Origin: Desulfobulbaceae bacterium
Lineage (GTDB): Bacteria; Desulfobacterota; Desulfobulbia; Desulfobulbales; Desulfobulbaceae
DNA length: 35,371 nt
Direction of reading: 5' to 3'
Assembly: GCA_011389815.1 (NCBI GenBank)
Contig: JAABTP010000029.1
Coordinates: 1-35,371 of the forward strand
Shown piece after piece: positions 18,049 to 25,147 of the stretch. The notes below the pieces were generated by a model. That model saw only the letters and a list, made by a program, of their open reading frames with translations. It had not been told where the DNA came from and ran no database searches. The translations under genes and the position numbers were made by a program. How positions within the stretch are numbered: position 1 is the first letter of the stretch; the number at the start of each line of letters is the position of its first letter.

Positions 18049-18162
18049 CTATTATCAATCACCCCTCCTGGGCGGAGATACTCGGAAAACAGCGTCCCGG
18101 TGGGACTGCCGAAATATGTGATGCTAAAGGCATATGCTAACCGTCTTTTAACAGTTTTCTCC

Positions 18163-18191
18163 TTGACGCTCTGCGCTGAACCGGCTAAATA
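18163..18191 (+). promoter_or_regulatory. Candidate sigma70 promoter for ppaC
   Basis: TTGACG (18163-18168), 17-base spacer and TAAATA (18186-18191). The -35 is good and the -10 is weak. It would give a leader of roughly 100 bases before the AGGAGG ribosome-binding site of ppaC. Confidence 0.4.
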
Positions 18192-18300
18192 TCACAAACA
18201 ACTTTTTGAATGCTTCACAGAGTCCATATGAGAAGAAAATTTTATCGTACTCTTATTATATTTCAAAAAAATATTACAAAATTTCCAGGAGGAAAGTCTT

Positions 18301-19224
18301 ATGACAGTCTATGTTACAGGCCACAAAAATCCAGATACCGATTCAGTCACCGCAGCCATTGCTTATGCTGAGTTGCTCAAGGCCAGTGGAGAAGACGCTA
18401 TCCCGGCTATGCAGGGAGCAATGAATCCAGAAACGGAAACTGTTCTCAAACGTTTTGGTGTAGCAGCACCAGAGATTATGACAGATGCTGCTGGTAAGAC
18501 TGTGGCTCTGGTTGATCATAGTGACCTGAACCAGGCTCCTGATAATATCAGTGCAGACAACGTGGTTGCTATTGTGGACCATCATAAGATTGGTGATGTA
18601 ACCACAAATAATCCGATTTTTTGCTGCGTAAAACCTGTGGGCTGCACCGGGACCGTTCTGAAGCAGCTCTATGATACCGAAGGTGTTGCCGTTGATTCTA
18701 AAGTTGCTGGTTTGATGCTTTCTGCTATTCTTAGTGATACGGTCAATTTTAAATCCCCGACCTGTACTGAAGAGGATAAAAAAGCCGTTGCTGAGTTAAA
18801 GGCCATTGCTTCAGTTGCTGATACTGATGAGTTGTTTATGGAAATGCTCAAGGCCAAAAGTGCGGTTGACGGCGTTCCTGCCAAGGATCTGCTGAATCGT
18901 GATTATAAAGATTTTGACATGAACGGCAACAAGGTCGGTTGTGGGCAACTGGAGCTTGCGACACTGGATCAGATTGCTGATATCCGTGATGATCTGTATA
19001 AGGCTATGGAAGAGCAAAAAGCAGCTGGTGGTCACCACACCATCCTGTTGATGCTCACCGATGTAGTGAAAGAAGGCACAGACCTGATGATCCTTTCTGA
19101 TGATCCTGCTCTTGTTGAAGGTGCCTTTGACGGAAAAATGGAAGGAAACTCCATGTGGGTGGATGGTATGATGAGCCGGAAAAAACAGACTGTACCGAAT
19201 ATGCAAAAGGCATTTGGTTGTTGA
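18301..19224 (+). CDS. ppaC: Manganese-dependent (family II) inorganic pyrophosphatase
   Basis: The 307-aa DHH-family enzyme hydrolyses pyrophosphate to phosphate in the cytosol. All metal and catalytic positions are visible: H8, D12 and D14 in GHKNPDTDS; D72 in VDHSD; D93-H94-H95 in VDHHK; D146 in LSDTVN; and the C-terminal SRKKQ (292-296), which binds phosphate in the DHHA2 domain. There are no CBS or DRTGG regulatory inserts, so this is the short form. An AGGAGG ribosome-binding site precedes ATG 18301. Its position after sat fits a role in removing PPi formed during sulfate activation. A terminator follows. Confidence 0.97.
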   Translation: MTVYVTGHKNPDTDSVTAAIAYAELLKASGEDAIPAMQGAMNPETETVLKRFGVAAPEIMTDAAGKTVALVDHSDLNQAPDNISADNVVAIVDHHKIGDVTTNNPIFCCVKPVGCTGTVLKQLYDTEGVAVDSKVAGLMLSAILSDTVNFKSPTCTEEDKKAVAELKAIASVADTDELFMEMLKAKSAVDGVPAKDLLNRDYKDFDMNGNKVGCGQLELATLDQIADIRDDLYKAMEEQKAAGGHHTILLMLTDVVKEGTDLMILSDDPALVEGAFDGKMEGNSMWVDGMMSRKKQTVPNMQKAFGC

Positions 19225-19294
19225 TTGGCTGCTGATTCGGAACTACTCAGCAGGCTGAGTATATTCTGTAAAGGTTGTGTAAAGGTTGTGTAAA

Positions 19295-19320
19295 GGGTCG
19301 GCTATGCCGATCCTTTTTTT
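19295..19320 (+). terminator. Intrinsic terminator after ppaC
   Basis: GGGTCGGC (19295-19302), loop TAT, GCCGATCC (19306-19313), followed by seven T. A short direct repeat (GTAAAGGTTGT, twice) immediately precedes it. Confidence 0.85.
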
Positions 19321-19347
19321 GTTTTTCTGGCTCCTCTGCTTTTTTCT

Positions 19348-19446
19348 GATTCCCAAGCTCCCGCTTGGGAATCCTGATTGCTGAAGCTCTGTTTCCTGTA
19401 TGAAGCGGAGCTTCACGATGCCTGTGCCCAAGCAGAGCTTGGGCAC
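19348..19446. repeat. Cluster of three consecutive hairpins
   Basis: Hairpin 1: GATTCCCAAGC (19348-19358) with GCTTGGGAATC (19363-19373), perfect. Hairpin 2: GAAGCTCTGTTTC (19383-19395) with GAAGCGGAGCTTC (19402-19414), two wobble positions. Hairpin 3: GTGCCCAAGC (19424-19433) with GCTTGGGCAC (19437-19446), perfect. Hairpins 1 and 3 share the core CCCAAGC/GCTTGGG. They resemble the CCCAAGCT-type REP elements dispersed in many bacterial genomes. Downstream, 19508-19542 carries a partial inverted copy of element C. No gene lies in 19225-19548. Confidence 0.75.
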
Positions 19447-19548
19447 CAGAAAAACCAGAAAAAGGTAACCAATAAGAAATACTAGACAGGTCGAGAACAC
19501 AGGGGTTGGCTCCTATGGCACTCGAAATAATGGGTAGAATATAAGAAG

Positions 19549-20631
19549 ATGACAGAAACAACAGTAATGGTAGGGCTGGGCAACAGGAGCTACCCTATTC
19601 GGATCAGTTCCGGCCTTATGGAAAAAATAGGGACTGATCTGAAGCAGAAGAATATCGGCACAAAGTACGGGGTTATTGCTGATGAGAATGTTGCGGCTCT
19701 GTACGGTGAACAGTGTATGCAATCTCTTCATGAGGCAGGTATACAGGCTCAGCTTATTACCTTTCCTCATGGCGAAGACAATAAAAACATGGCAACCGTG
19801 GCTGCCCTATCCAGTGAGCTGGCGCTTAAAGGTTTTGATCGTCGGGATGCCTTGATCGCATTGGGCGGTGGAGTAACCGGAGATATTACCGGTTTTCTTG
19901 CTGCCATATATATGCGTGGTATTCCCTTTGTTCAGATACCTACCACGCTTCTGTCTCAGGTTGATAGCTCTGTGGGGGGAAAGACCGGTGTTGATCTGCC
20001 GGAAGGGAAGAATTTAGTCGGTGTTTTTTATCAGCCTAAGGCTGTGTATATTGATACAGATGTTCTGAAAACTCTGCCTCCTGATGAGTTGCGGGGAGGA
20101 CTGGCAGAGGTGATTAAGTACGGTGTGATTCATGATGCTGACTTTTTTTCCTTTCTTGAGCAGAAACGAGAGGCAGTCTTTGCCTTAGAGCAGGATATTC
20201 TGACGCAGCTGATTGCCCGTTGTTGTGAAATTAAGGCCTGGGTAGTGGAGCAGGATGAGCGGGAAGGCGGCTTGCGGAGAATATTAAACTTTGGTCACAC
20301 CATTGGGCATGCTGTGGAGGCTGCTTCGGAATTTCAACTTATTCATGGCAAGGCAGTAGCCATTGGCATGTGTGCTGCTGCTGAGCTGGCTGTGCGAACG
20401 GGTTGTCTGGGGGAGAAGGATGCGCTGGCTATCCGAAAATTGATTGAGCAATATCAACTTCCTGTCGCAATACCTGTTGAGCTTGACCGGGACGTAATCA
20501 AGAGCTATCTGCTGAGCGATAAAAAGACAGTTGCTGGTCGTGTTTTTTATGTCCTGCCTGAGACCATTGGTCAGGTCATTATTACTGATCAAGTGAGACA
20601 GAATGATGTTGATGCTGTAATTGCCTGCTGA
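19549..20631 (+). CDS. aroB: 3-dehydroquinate synthase
   Basis: The 360-aa enzyme makes 3-dehydroquinate from DAHP, the second step of the shikimate pathway, using NAD and zinc. The NAD-binding GGGVTGD (106-112), the substrate loop PTTLLSQVDSSVGGKTGVD, and KNLVGVFYQP are intact. The zinc ligands are the Glu of GGLAEVIKYG, H250 in NFGHTIGH and H266 in HGKAVAIGM. Length and motif order are those of the family. The start ATG 19549 has a weak AAGAAG ribosome-binding site. The gene stands alone among repeats and is not linked to other aro genes here. Confidence 0.97.
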   Translation: MTETTVMVGLGNRSYPIRISSGLMEKIGTDLKQKNIGTKYGVIADENVAALYGEQCMQSLHEAGIQAQLITFPHGEDNKNMATVAALSSELALKGFDRRDALIALGGGVTGDITGFLAAIYMRGIPFVQIPTTLLSQVDSSVGGKTGVDLPEGKNLVGVFYQPKAVYIDTDVLKTLPPDELRGGLAEVIKYGVIHDADFFSFLEQKREAVFALEQDILTQLIARCCEIKAWVVEQDEREGGLRRILNFGHTIGHAVEAASEFQLIHGKAVAIGMCAAAELAVRTGCLGEKDALAIRKLIEQYQLPVAIPVELDRDVIKSYLLSDKKTVAGRVFYVLPETIGQVIITDQVRQNDVDAVIAC

Positions 20632-20648
20632 TTTTTTCATGAAAGGAA

Positions 20649-20677
20649 TTGTATCTCTATATTGAGTTTGCTATACT
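20649..20677 (+). promoter_or_regulatory. Candidate sigma70 promoter for the DUF1566 pair
   Basis: TTGTAT (20649-20654), exactly 17 bases, then TATACT (20672-20677), preceding the first DUF1566 gene by about 135 bases. The -10 is good and the -35 matches only TTG. Confidence 0.4.
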
Positions 20678-20813
20678 ATTTAATGATAGGCAGAAAAGAG
20701 TTGCTGGAAAGAGAAATGCTGTGCGGTTCAGCAAGAAAAAATGAGTAGGGCTGTTTTGCAGATTTTGCAGCCTCCCTGTTTGCACGATTTATTATTTGTG
20801 AGGGGCTTAAAAA

Positions 20814-21545
20814 ATGAAAAAAATAATTTTATTGGTGGTGTTAGTTGCCGGAGGAGTTGCCTTGTCGGCAACAGTCTTTGCACAAACTGCGTCACAAACT
20901 GGGTCACTAATTCCGGTGTTGTCTCTTCTTCTTTTCGGCCAAGAAGATAACAATGGTTCTGGTGGTTCCGATGTTACAGGAAAATTAAATGATACTGGGA
21001 TTATTAAGGATATCTCAGGAAACTTATGCAATGGGACAGGGGATACAGATGGGGTTCAGGATTGTTCCCAAGGTCTTGATAAATATGATGGCAGTCAATT
21101 TGGTGATGGTGATGCAAATGGTGATGCCGGGTTCAGTTTTACTGAGATCAATAATGGAGCCTGTGTACTGGATAATGTTACAGGTCTAGTCTGGGAAGTC
21201 AAGACGGCCTCGAATGCTAGTGATAAATATAAGTTGGAAACAGCAACGAGTTATGCAGAAAGCTTTAGTGGTTGTGGTAATACATACAGCTGTCGTCTTC
21301 CTACAGTTAAAGAATTGTTGAGCATAGTTTCGTACGGTGCTTTAGCATTACCCTTGATTGATACAGATTATTTCCCGAATACCCCCCAGTTCGCGGTTTA
21401 TTTGAGCGGGACTGAAGTTGCCAATGGCTCGAGTACTTCTTCTGGAAAAGTTTGGGGTGTTAATTTTTTTACTGGATTTACAGACCCTAATATTTCGCAG
21501 AGCACTAGCGACTATAATGTACGGGCAGTGTGTACAGCACCCTGA
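20814..21545 (+). CDS. Secreted DUF1566/Lcl C-terminal domain protein
   Basis: The 243-aa protein starts with a signal peptide (about 1-23, cleavage near VFA-QT). A linker rich in Gly, Asp and Asn contains a 12-residue EF-hand-like loop (DANGDAGFSFTE). From about residue 115 follows the DUF1566/Lcl_C domain: DNVTGLVWEV, CRLPTVKELLSIV and YNVRAVC. In the Legionella collagen-like protein Lcl this type of domain is at the C-terminus and is connected with binding to host glycans; the function in other bacteria is open. A GAGGGG ribosome-binding site precedes ATG 20814. A second protein of the same family follows 39 bases downstream, and the pair is likely one transcription unit. Confidence 0.85.
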   Translation: MKKIILLVVLVAGGVALSATVFAQTASQTGSLIPVLSLLLFGQEDNNGSGGSDVTGKLNDTGIIKDISGNLCNGTGDTDGVQDCSQGLDKYDGSQFGDGDANGDAGFSFTEINNGACVLDNVTGLVWEVKTASNASDKYKLETATSYAESFSGCGNTYSCRLPTVKELLSIVSYGALALPLIDTDYFPNTPQFAVYLSGTEVANGSSTSSGKVWGVNFFTGFTDPNISQSTSDYNVRAVCTAP

Positions 21546-21584
21546 GTAAACAACTAACTTTGATTTGAGCGGAGGATATATACC

Positions 21585-22094
21585 ATGCGAAAACTTATCC
21601 ATTTGATGACGTTTATTCTGCTTTTGCTTGGGACGGTAAGTTGGGCTTCAGCAGCATGCGATACCGATTTATCTGCTTCAACGCCGAGTTCGCAGTTCTC
21701 TGTAGACGCAGTAAATGGCACTGTAATAGATACAAAAACAGGCCTGATGTGGAAGCAATGCCTAGAGGGAGATCCTGACTGTTCTGGAGATCCGCCCAAA
21801 TACACCTGGACCAATGCAGTCAATCAAGTTGATGCAGCCAACCTAAACTCAGGATTTGCCGATTTTACAGACTGGCGTCTGCCGAATATCAAGGAGCTGC
21901 AGTCTATTGTTGAAGAACAGTGCTCATCCCCTGCAATCAATGAAGATATCTTTCCTGGCACTGTTGCTGAAAAAATCCTGAGCAATTCCCCGAAAGACAG
22001 CTCTACTTGGTTGACGATTGACTTCAGCTCCGGTGCCACACTATCTTCTGATGCTGAAAATTATGTCCGCCTTGTGCGTGATGTGCCAGAATAG
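21585..22094 (+). CDS. Small secreted DUF1566/Lcl C-terminal domain protein
   Basis: This 169-aa protein has a signal peptide (about 1-24, ending WASA-AC) and essentially only the DUF1566/Lcl_C domain. Visible motifs are DTKTGLMWKQC, YTWTNAVNQVDAANL, DWRLPNIKELQSIVEEQ and YVRLVRD. Compared with the upstream paralogue it lacks the Asp/Asn linker and the EF-hand-like loop. A GGAGG ribosome-binding site precedes ATG 21585 and a good terminator follows the stop. Extracellular or periplasmic location is likely; the ligand is unknown. Confidence 0.85.
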   Translation: MRKLIHLMTFILLLLGTVSWASAACDTDLSASTPSSQFSVDAVNGTVIDTKTGLMWKQCLEGDPDCSGDPPKYTWTNAVNQVDAANLNSGFADFTDWRLPNIKELQSIVEEQCSSPAINEDIFPGTVAEKILSNSPKDSSTWLTIDFSSGATLSSDAENYVRLVRDVPE

Positions 22095-22135
22095 TACGTT
22101 TGGTTCTCAGTTTTTGACCCTCTTGAAAAAAAACG

Positions 22136-22174
22136 AAAGATCAGGTATCCTTCTGGATATTTGATCTTTTTTTT
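22136..22174 (+). terminator. Intrinsic terminator after the DUF1566 pair
   Basis: AAAGATCAGGTATCC (22136-22150), loop TTCT, GGATATTTGATCTTT (22155-22169), two wobble pairs, then a continuing T run. Because both arms end in A or T runs it could work in both directions. Confidence 0.85.
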
Positions 22175-22234
22175 GTCACTAGCTGCTTGTGAACTCTATT
22201 CATATACCTTTAAAAGAGATAAAAGCGTAACACC

Positions 22235-22729
22235 ATGCCAATTTACGAATTCTATTGCCAGGATTGCAATACCATCTTTAATTTTTTTTCCAGCCGAATC
22301 AATACGGAAAAACGTCCGGATTGCCCCAAATGCGGACAAAAAGAATTGAGCCGTCAGATGTCCCGCTTTGCTGTGATTGGCAAGGCCAGGGAAGAGGATG
22401 CGGATGATCCTTTAGCTGGCATGGATGAAAGCAAGATGGAACAGGCTTTTGAGGGCTTGATGCGGGAAGCTGAAGGAATGAACGAGGAAGATCCCCGTCA
22501 GATGGCGCAGTTGATGCGAAAATTTACCGATAAAACCGGTATCTCAATGGGCGAGCAGATGGAAGAGGCCCTTTCCCGAATGGAGGCTGGAGAAGACCCG
22601 GATCAGATTGAGCAGGAAATGGGAGATCTTCTTGATTCTGACGATGCCTTTTCTCTGGATGGCCTGAAAAAAAAATTGAGCTCCGGTACACGCCCACCGG
22701 TTCATGATGAGACCCTGTATCAACTGTAG
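22235..22729 (+). CDS. FmdB-family zinc-ribbon protein
   Basis: The first 40 residues are the FmdB/CxxC_CxxC_SSSS zinc ribbon: MPIYEFYCQDC with C8 and C11, then C30 and C33 in CPKCG. The remaining 120 residues are acidic and helical, rich in Glu, Met and Asp (MDESKMEQAFEGLMREAEG, MGEQMEEALSRMEAGEDP). The family was named for a putative regulator of formamide metabolism, but most members have no proven role. The extended helical tail is typical of deltaproteobacterial members. The ribosome-binding site is weak. The next gene downstream also carries zinc ribbons. Confidence 0.88.
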   Translation: MPIYEFYCQDCNTIFNFFSSRINTEKRPDCPKCGQKELSRQMSRFAVIGKAREEDADDPLAGMDESKMEQAFEGLMREAEGMNEEDPRQMAQLMRKFTDKTGISMGEQMEEALSRMEAGEDPDQIEQEMGDLLDSDDAFSLDGLKKKLSSGTRPPVHDETLYQL

Positions 22730-22782
22730 AGGTTGCGAGGGAAAGTTTGCCCTTTTTATAGCGTGTAGACTACAGGTATACC

Positions 22783-22808
22783 GGGCAGACACACAGGTCT
22801 GCCCCTAC
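22783..22808. repeat. GC-rich palindromic repeat (copy F)
   Basis: GGGCAGAC (22783-22790), loop ACACAG, GTCTGCCC (22797-22804), CTAC. It has the same stem as copies B and D, and lies between the fmdB-like gene and the SPFH gene. Confidence 0.75.
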
Positions 22809-22858
22809 AGCTAAAAATCGAAACCTTATTTTTGTGACCCCCCTAACCGGAGAGTAGT

Positions 22859-24022
22859 ATGGGAACAGATAATCTTGTCTTTCTTGAAGCACTGGAATGG
22901 TTTGATGAAACCGGCCAGGAGTTGCTCTATCGATTACCAGAGTCTGGATCCGGGGAAATTAAGTACGGTGCTCAGCTGACCGTGCGGGAAAGTCAGGCAG
23001 CAGTACTGTATTATAAAGGCAGGGCAGGGGACGCCTTTGGTCCTGGACGGCACACTCTGAAGACTGGTAATATTCCGATTATTACCAAGATCCTCTCTAT
23101 CCCCTGGGCAGGGACCAGTCCTTTGCGGGCAGAGGTCTATTTTGTTAACCTGAAGGTCTTCCCCAACCTGAAATGGGGTACCCGTGACCCGGTGGCATTT
23201 CGCGATTCCGAGCTGGGCTTTGTTCGGCTTCGGGCGCATGGGGTCTTTAATATCCGCATTGTTCAGCCGGTCTTGTTTATTAATACCCTGGCCGGAACAA
23301 TGGGCAAATATAATACCGAACAGATTGAAGACTATCTGCGACGGGTTATTGTGTCCCGGCTCAATGATTATCTTGGCGAGACCCTGGAAACCCTTTTTGA
23401 TCTGCCTGCGCAGTTTGATGAGTTGGCAGCAGGATTAAAAAAACGGCTGGTCAAAGACTTTATTCGTTTTGGTTTAGCCCTGGATGAATTGTATATTTCT
23501 TCCATAACTCCCCCTGAAGAGGTACAGGCTGCCATTGATGATCGCAGTCGTTTGGGAGCGATTAAAGACATGGACAAGTTTATTCAGATGAAGGCAGGCA
23601 TGGCTATGGAAAAAGCAGCCCAGGCCAATAACGAGGCCGGAGCTGGTTTGGGTCTGGGGATGGGGATGATGATGCCTGGCATGTTTGCCAATGTGACCAA
23701 TGCCCAACAGAGTAATGTGCAACAGCAGAACAGTGGTCAAGCATCTTCAACCAAGCCAACAAGCGTACCAACAACCGAATGTTCAGATTGTACCAATACC
23801 ATAGCTGCTGATGCCCGTTTTTGCCCGTTTTGCGGGCATCAGCAGGTGGTTCTTTTGCAATGTGGCAATTGTGAAAAAAATTTAACTCCAGGCGCAAAGT
23901 TCTGCTCCAGATGTGGTCATCGGGCAGATGAAAAACCTGCTGCCCCGATTTGCCCGCATTGTCAGAACGAAAATCTTCCTGGTGCAAAGTTTTGTGATAA
24001 TTGTGGTCAACAGGTCTCCTGA
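22859..24022 (+). CDS. SPFH-domain (YdjI/virion-core-like) protein with C-terminal zinc ribbons
   Basis: The 387-aa protein has an SPFH/band-7-like domain at about 25-235 (GAQLTVRESQAAVLYYKG, GPGRHTLKTGNIPI, GVFNIRIVQPVLFI, YISSITPPEEVQAAIDDRS). A methionine/glycine-rich stretch (about 260-280) and a Gln/Thr/Ser linker follow. Three four-cysteine zinc ribbons close the protein: C308/311/322/325, C335/338/349/352 and C365/368/379/382. There is no N-terminal membrane anchor, unlike flotillins. Such 'virion core protein' homologues occur in many bacteria, and in Bacillus YdjI is a partner in a membrane-stress complex. GGAGAG precedes ATG 22859. A role in membrane organisation or stress is inference. 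Confidence 0.88.
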   Translation: MGTDNLVFLEALEWFDETGQELLYRLPESGSGEIKYGAQLTVRESQAAVLYYKGRAGDAFGPGRHTLKTGNIPIITKILSIPWAGTSPLRAEVYFVNLKVFPNLKWGTRDPVAFRDSELGFVRLRAHGVFNIRIVQPVLFINTLAGTMGKYNTEQIEDYLRRVIVSRLNDYLGETLETLFDLPAQFDELAAGLKKRLVKDFIRFGLALDELYISSITPPEEVQAAIDDRSRLGAIKDMDKFIQMKAGMAMEKAAQANNEAGAGLGLGMGMMMPGMFANVTNAQQSNVQQQNSGQASSTKPTSVPTTECSDCTNTIAADARFCPFCGHQQVVLLQCGNCEKNLTPGAKFCSRCGHRADEKPAAPICPHCQNENLPGAKFCDNCGQQVS

Positions 24023-24047
24023 TTCTTCCCCTGAAAAGAAGATTTGC

Positions 24048-24848
24048 TTACCGAATAATTTTTTTGGAGGGATGAAGACCTGAGTCAGCAGTGGTGTTGG
24101 GCATAAGTATCCCATCTGGTCCTATCAGGGTACCAGGATTCGTTACCGAGTTACAGCCTGTTTGGACCCGATCACCAAGAATAGCGCCGAATTTCCGTAG
24201 CCCTGTATCAATGAGCCCCTTGTCTGTTCTGAGTTGTACGTTTCCTGGAAGAAAGCGCAGGTTAGCAAACTTTGTTCCAGCCCCGAGATTGGCATCATTG
24301 CCTAGGATAGAGTCTCCCAGGTAGGCAAAATGACCAGCCTTGGCGTCGTTGAAAAATATGGAATGTTTTACCTCTGTGGCGTGACCAATAACGCAACGTT
24401 TTCCTGTAAGGCAGTATCCTCTTATGTAGGCACCTTGTCGTACTTCTGTGTGGTCTCCTATAATCGCAGGTCCTTTGATCAGGGATCCTGATTCAATCAT
24501 TACACCCTTGCCCAGCTGAATCTTTTGTCCCATAATAACGACGCCAGCCATGATAACAGAAGCTCCAGGAAGCGGCTGGCCATCCCGGAGGACAGATAAT
24601 TTTCCTTTTCCCACATTATCCCAGGAAATGGCACATCCTTTGCTACTGTGCAGGCAATTATTATAGTAGATCAGGTGGTTTTTCAGAGGAACCCCATCCA
24701 GCAGCTCTTCATGCTTGAATGCGCTGTAGTCCTGGCTGTTCATATAGGTCTTTAAATTGATCAAGCCACCCCAGACAGCGTCTGTTCCCTGGAAAATTTT
24801 TTTATGGTCAAATTCGGTGAGGTCAAAAAATGATGCAGCTTCAAGCAT
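24048..24848 (-). CDS. Left-handed beta-helix acyltransferase, GlmU C-terminal-like, without nucleotidyltransferase domain
   Basis: The 266-aa protein has hexapeptide repeats from about residue 90 to 255 (VIMGQKIQLGKGVMIESGSL, GPAIIGDHTEVRQGAYIRGY). The GlmU-like active-site region is HATEVKHSIFF, then HFAYLGDSILGNDANLGAGT and ANLRF. The first 85 residues are not the pyrophosphorylase Rossmann domain of GlmU. Homologues are usually annotated as UDP-GlcNAc pyrophosphorylase-related or sugar-1-phosphate N-acetyltransferase-like proteins. AGGAGAAAC lies upstream of ATG 24848. It is convergent with the SPFH gene and divergent from lon. It may acetylate a sugar phosphate, but the substrate cannot be read from the sequence. 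Confidence 0.8.
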   Translation of the reverse strand: MLEAASFFDLTEFDHKKIFQGTDAVWGGLINLKTYMNSQDYSAFKHEELLDGVPLKNHLIYYNNCLHSSKGCAISWDNVGKGKLSVLRDGQPLPGASVIMAGVVIMGQKIQLGKGVMIESGSLIKGPAIIGDHTEVRQGAYIRGYCLTGKRCVIGHATEVKHSIFFNDAKAGHFAYLGDSILGNDANLGAGTKFANLRFLPGNVQLRTDKGLIDTGLRKFGAILGDRVQTGCNSVTNPGTLIGPDGILMPNTTADSGLHPSKKIIR

Positions 24849-25030
24849 TGTTTCTCCTGAACGTGTAGAGTTGAGTTGTGTAGAAAGACATTTAGTGCTA
24901 GTAGTTGTTTTTTTGCGTTTCTGTTTGTCCTGGTATAAAAAATGAGCCTGTTTTTCGTGGTAACAGTTTCAAAGAAAGAGAAGATAGTGTAAGATTGCCG
25001 TGTTTTTCCCATGGAGTTGTCATACCTCCC

Positions 25031-25059
25031 TTGACGTACTATAAGGTTATGTTTACTTT
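25031..25059 (+). promoter_or_regulatory. Candidate sigma70 promoter for lon
   Basis: TTGACG (25031-25036), 17-base spacer, TACTTT (25054-25059), about 90 bases before lon. I see no good sigma32 CCCCAT element and no CIRCE operator. The rest of 24849-25147 shows nothing else. Confidence 0.4.
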
Positions 25060-25147
25060 CTTTCAACTCTTCATGCAGCAAACAGTAATGTCTCCAGTGC
25101 GGCCTTTAGGGATCTGGTAGTAACTATATGATATAAAGAGGATAAAG

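Noticed and set aside
18050-18300. Fluoride riboswitch in front of ppaC
   Set aside because: Pyrophosphatase genes can be under fluoride control, but the conserved GAUG...CC...UGAUG core pattern cannot be arranged here.
353-22808. CRISPR array from the repeated GTAGGGGC hairpins
   Set aside because: Copies are kilobases apart, irregularly spaced and in both orientations, with no spacers or cas genes.
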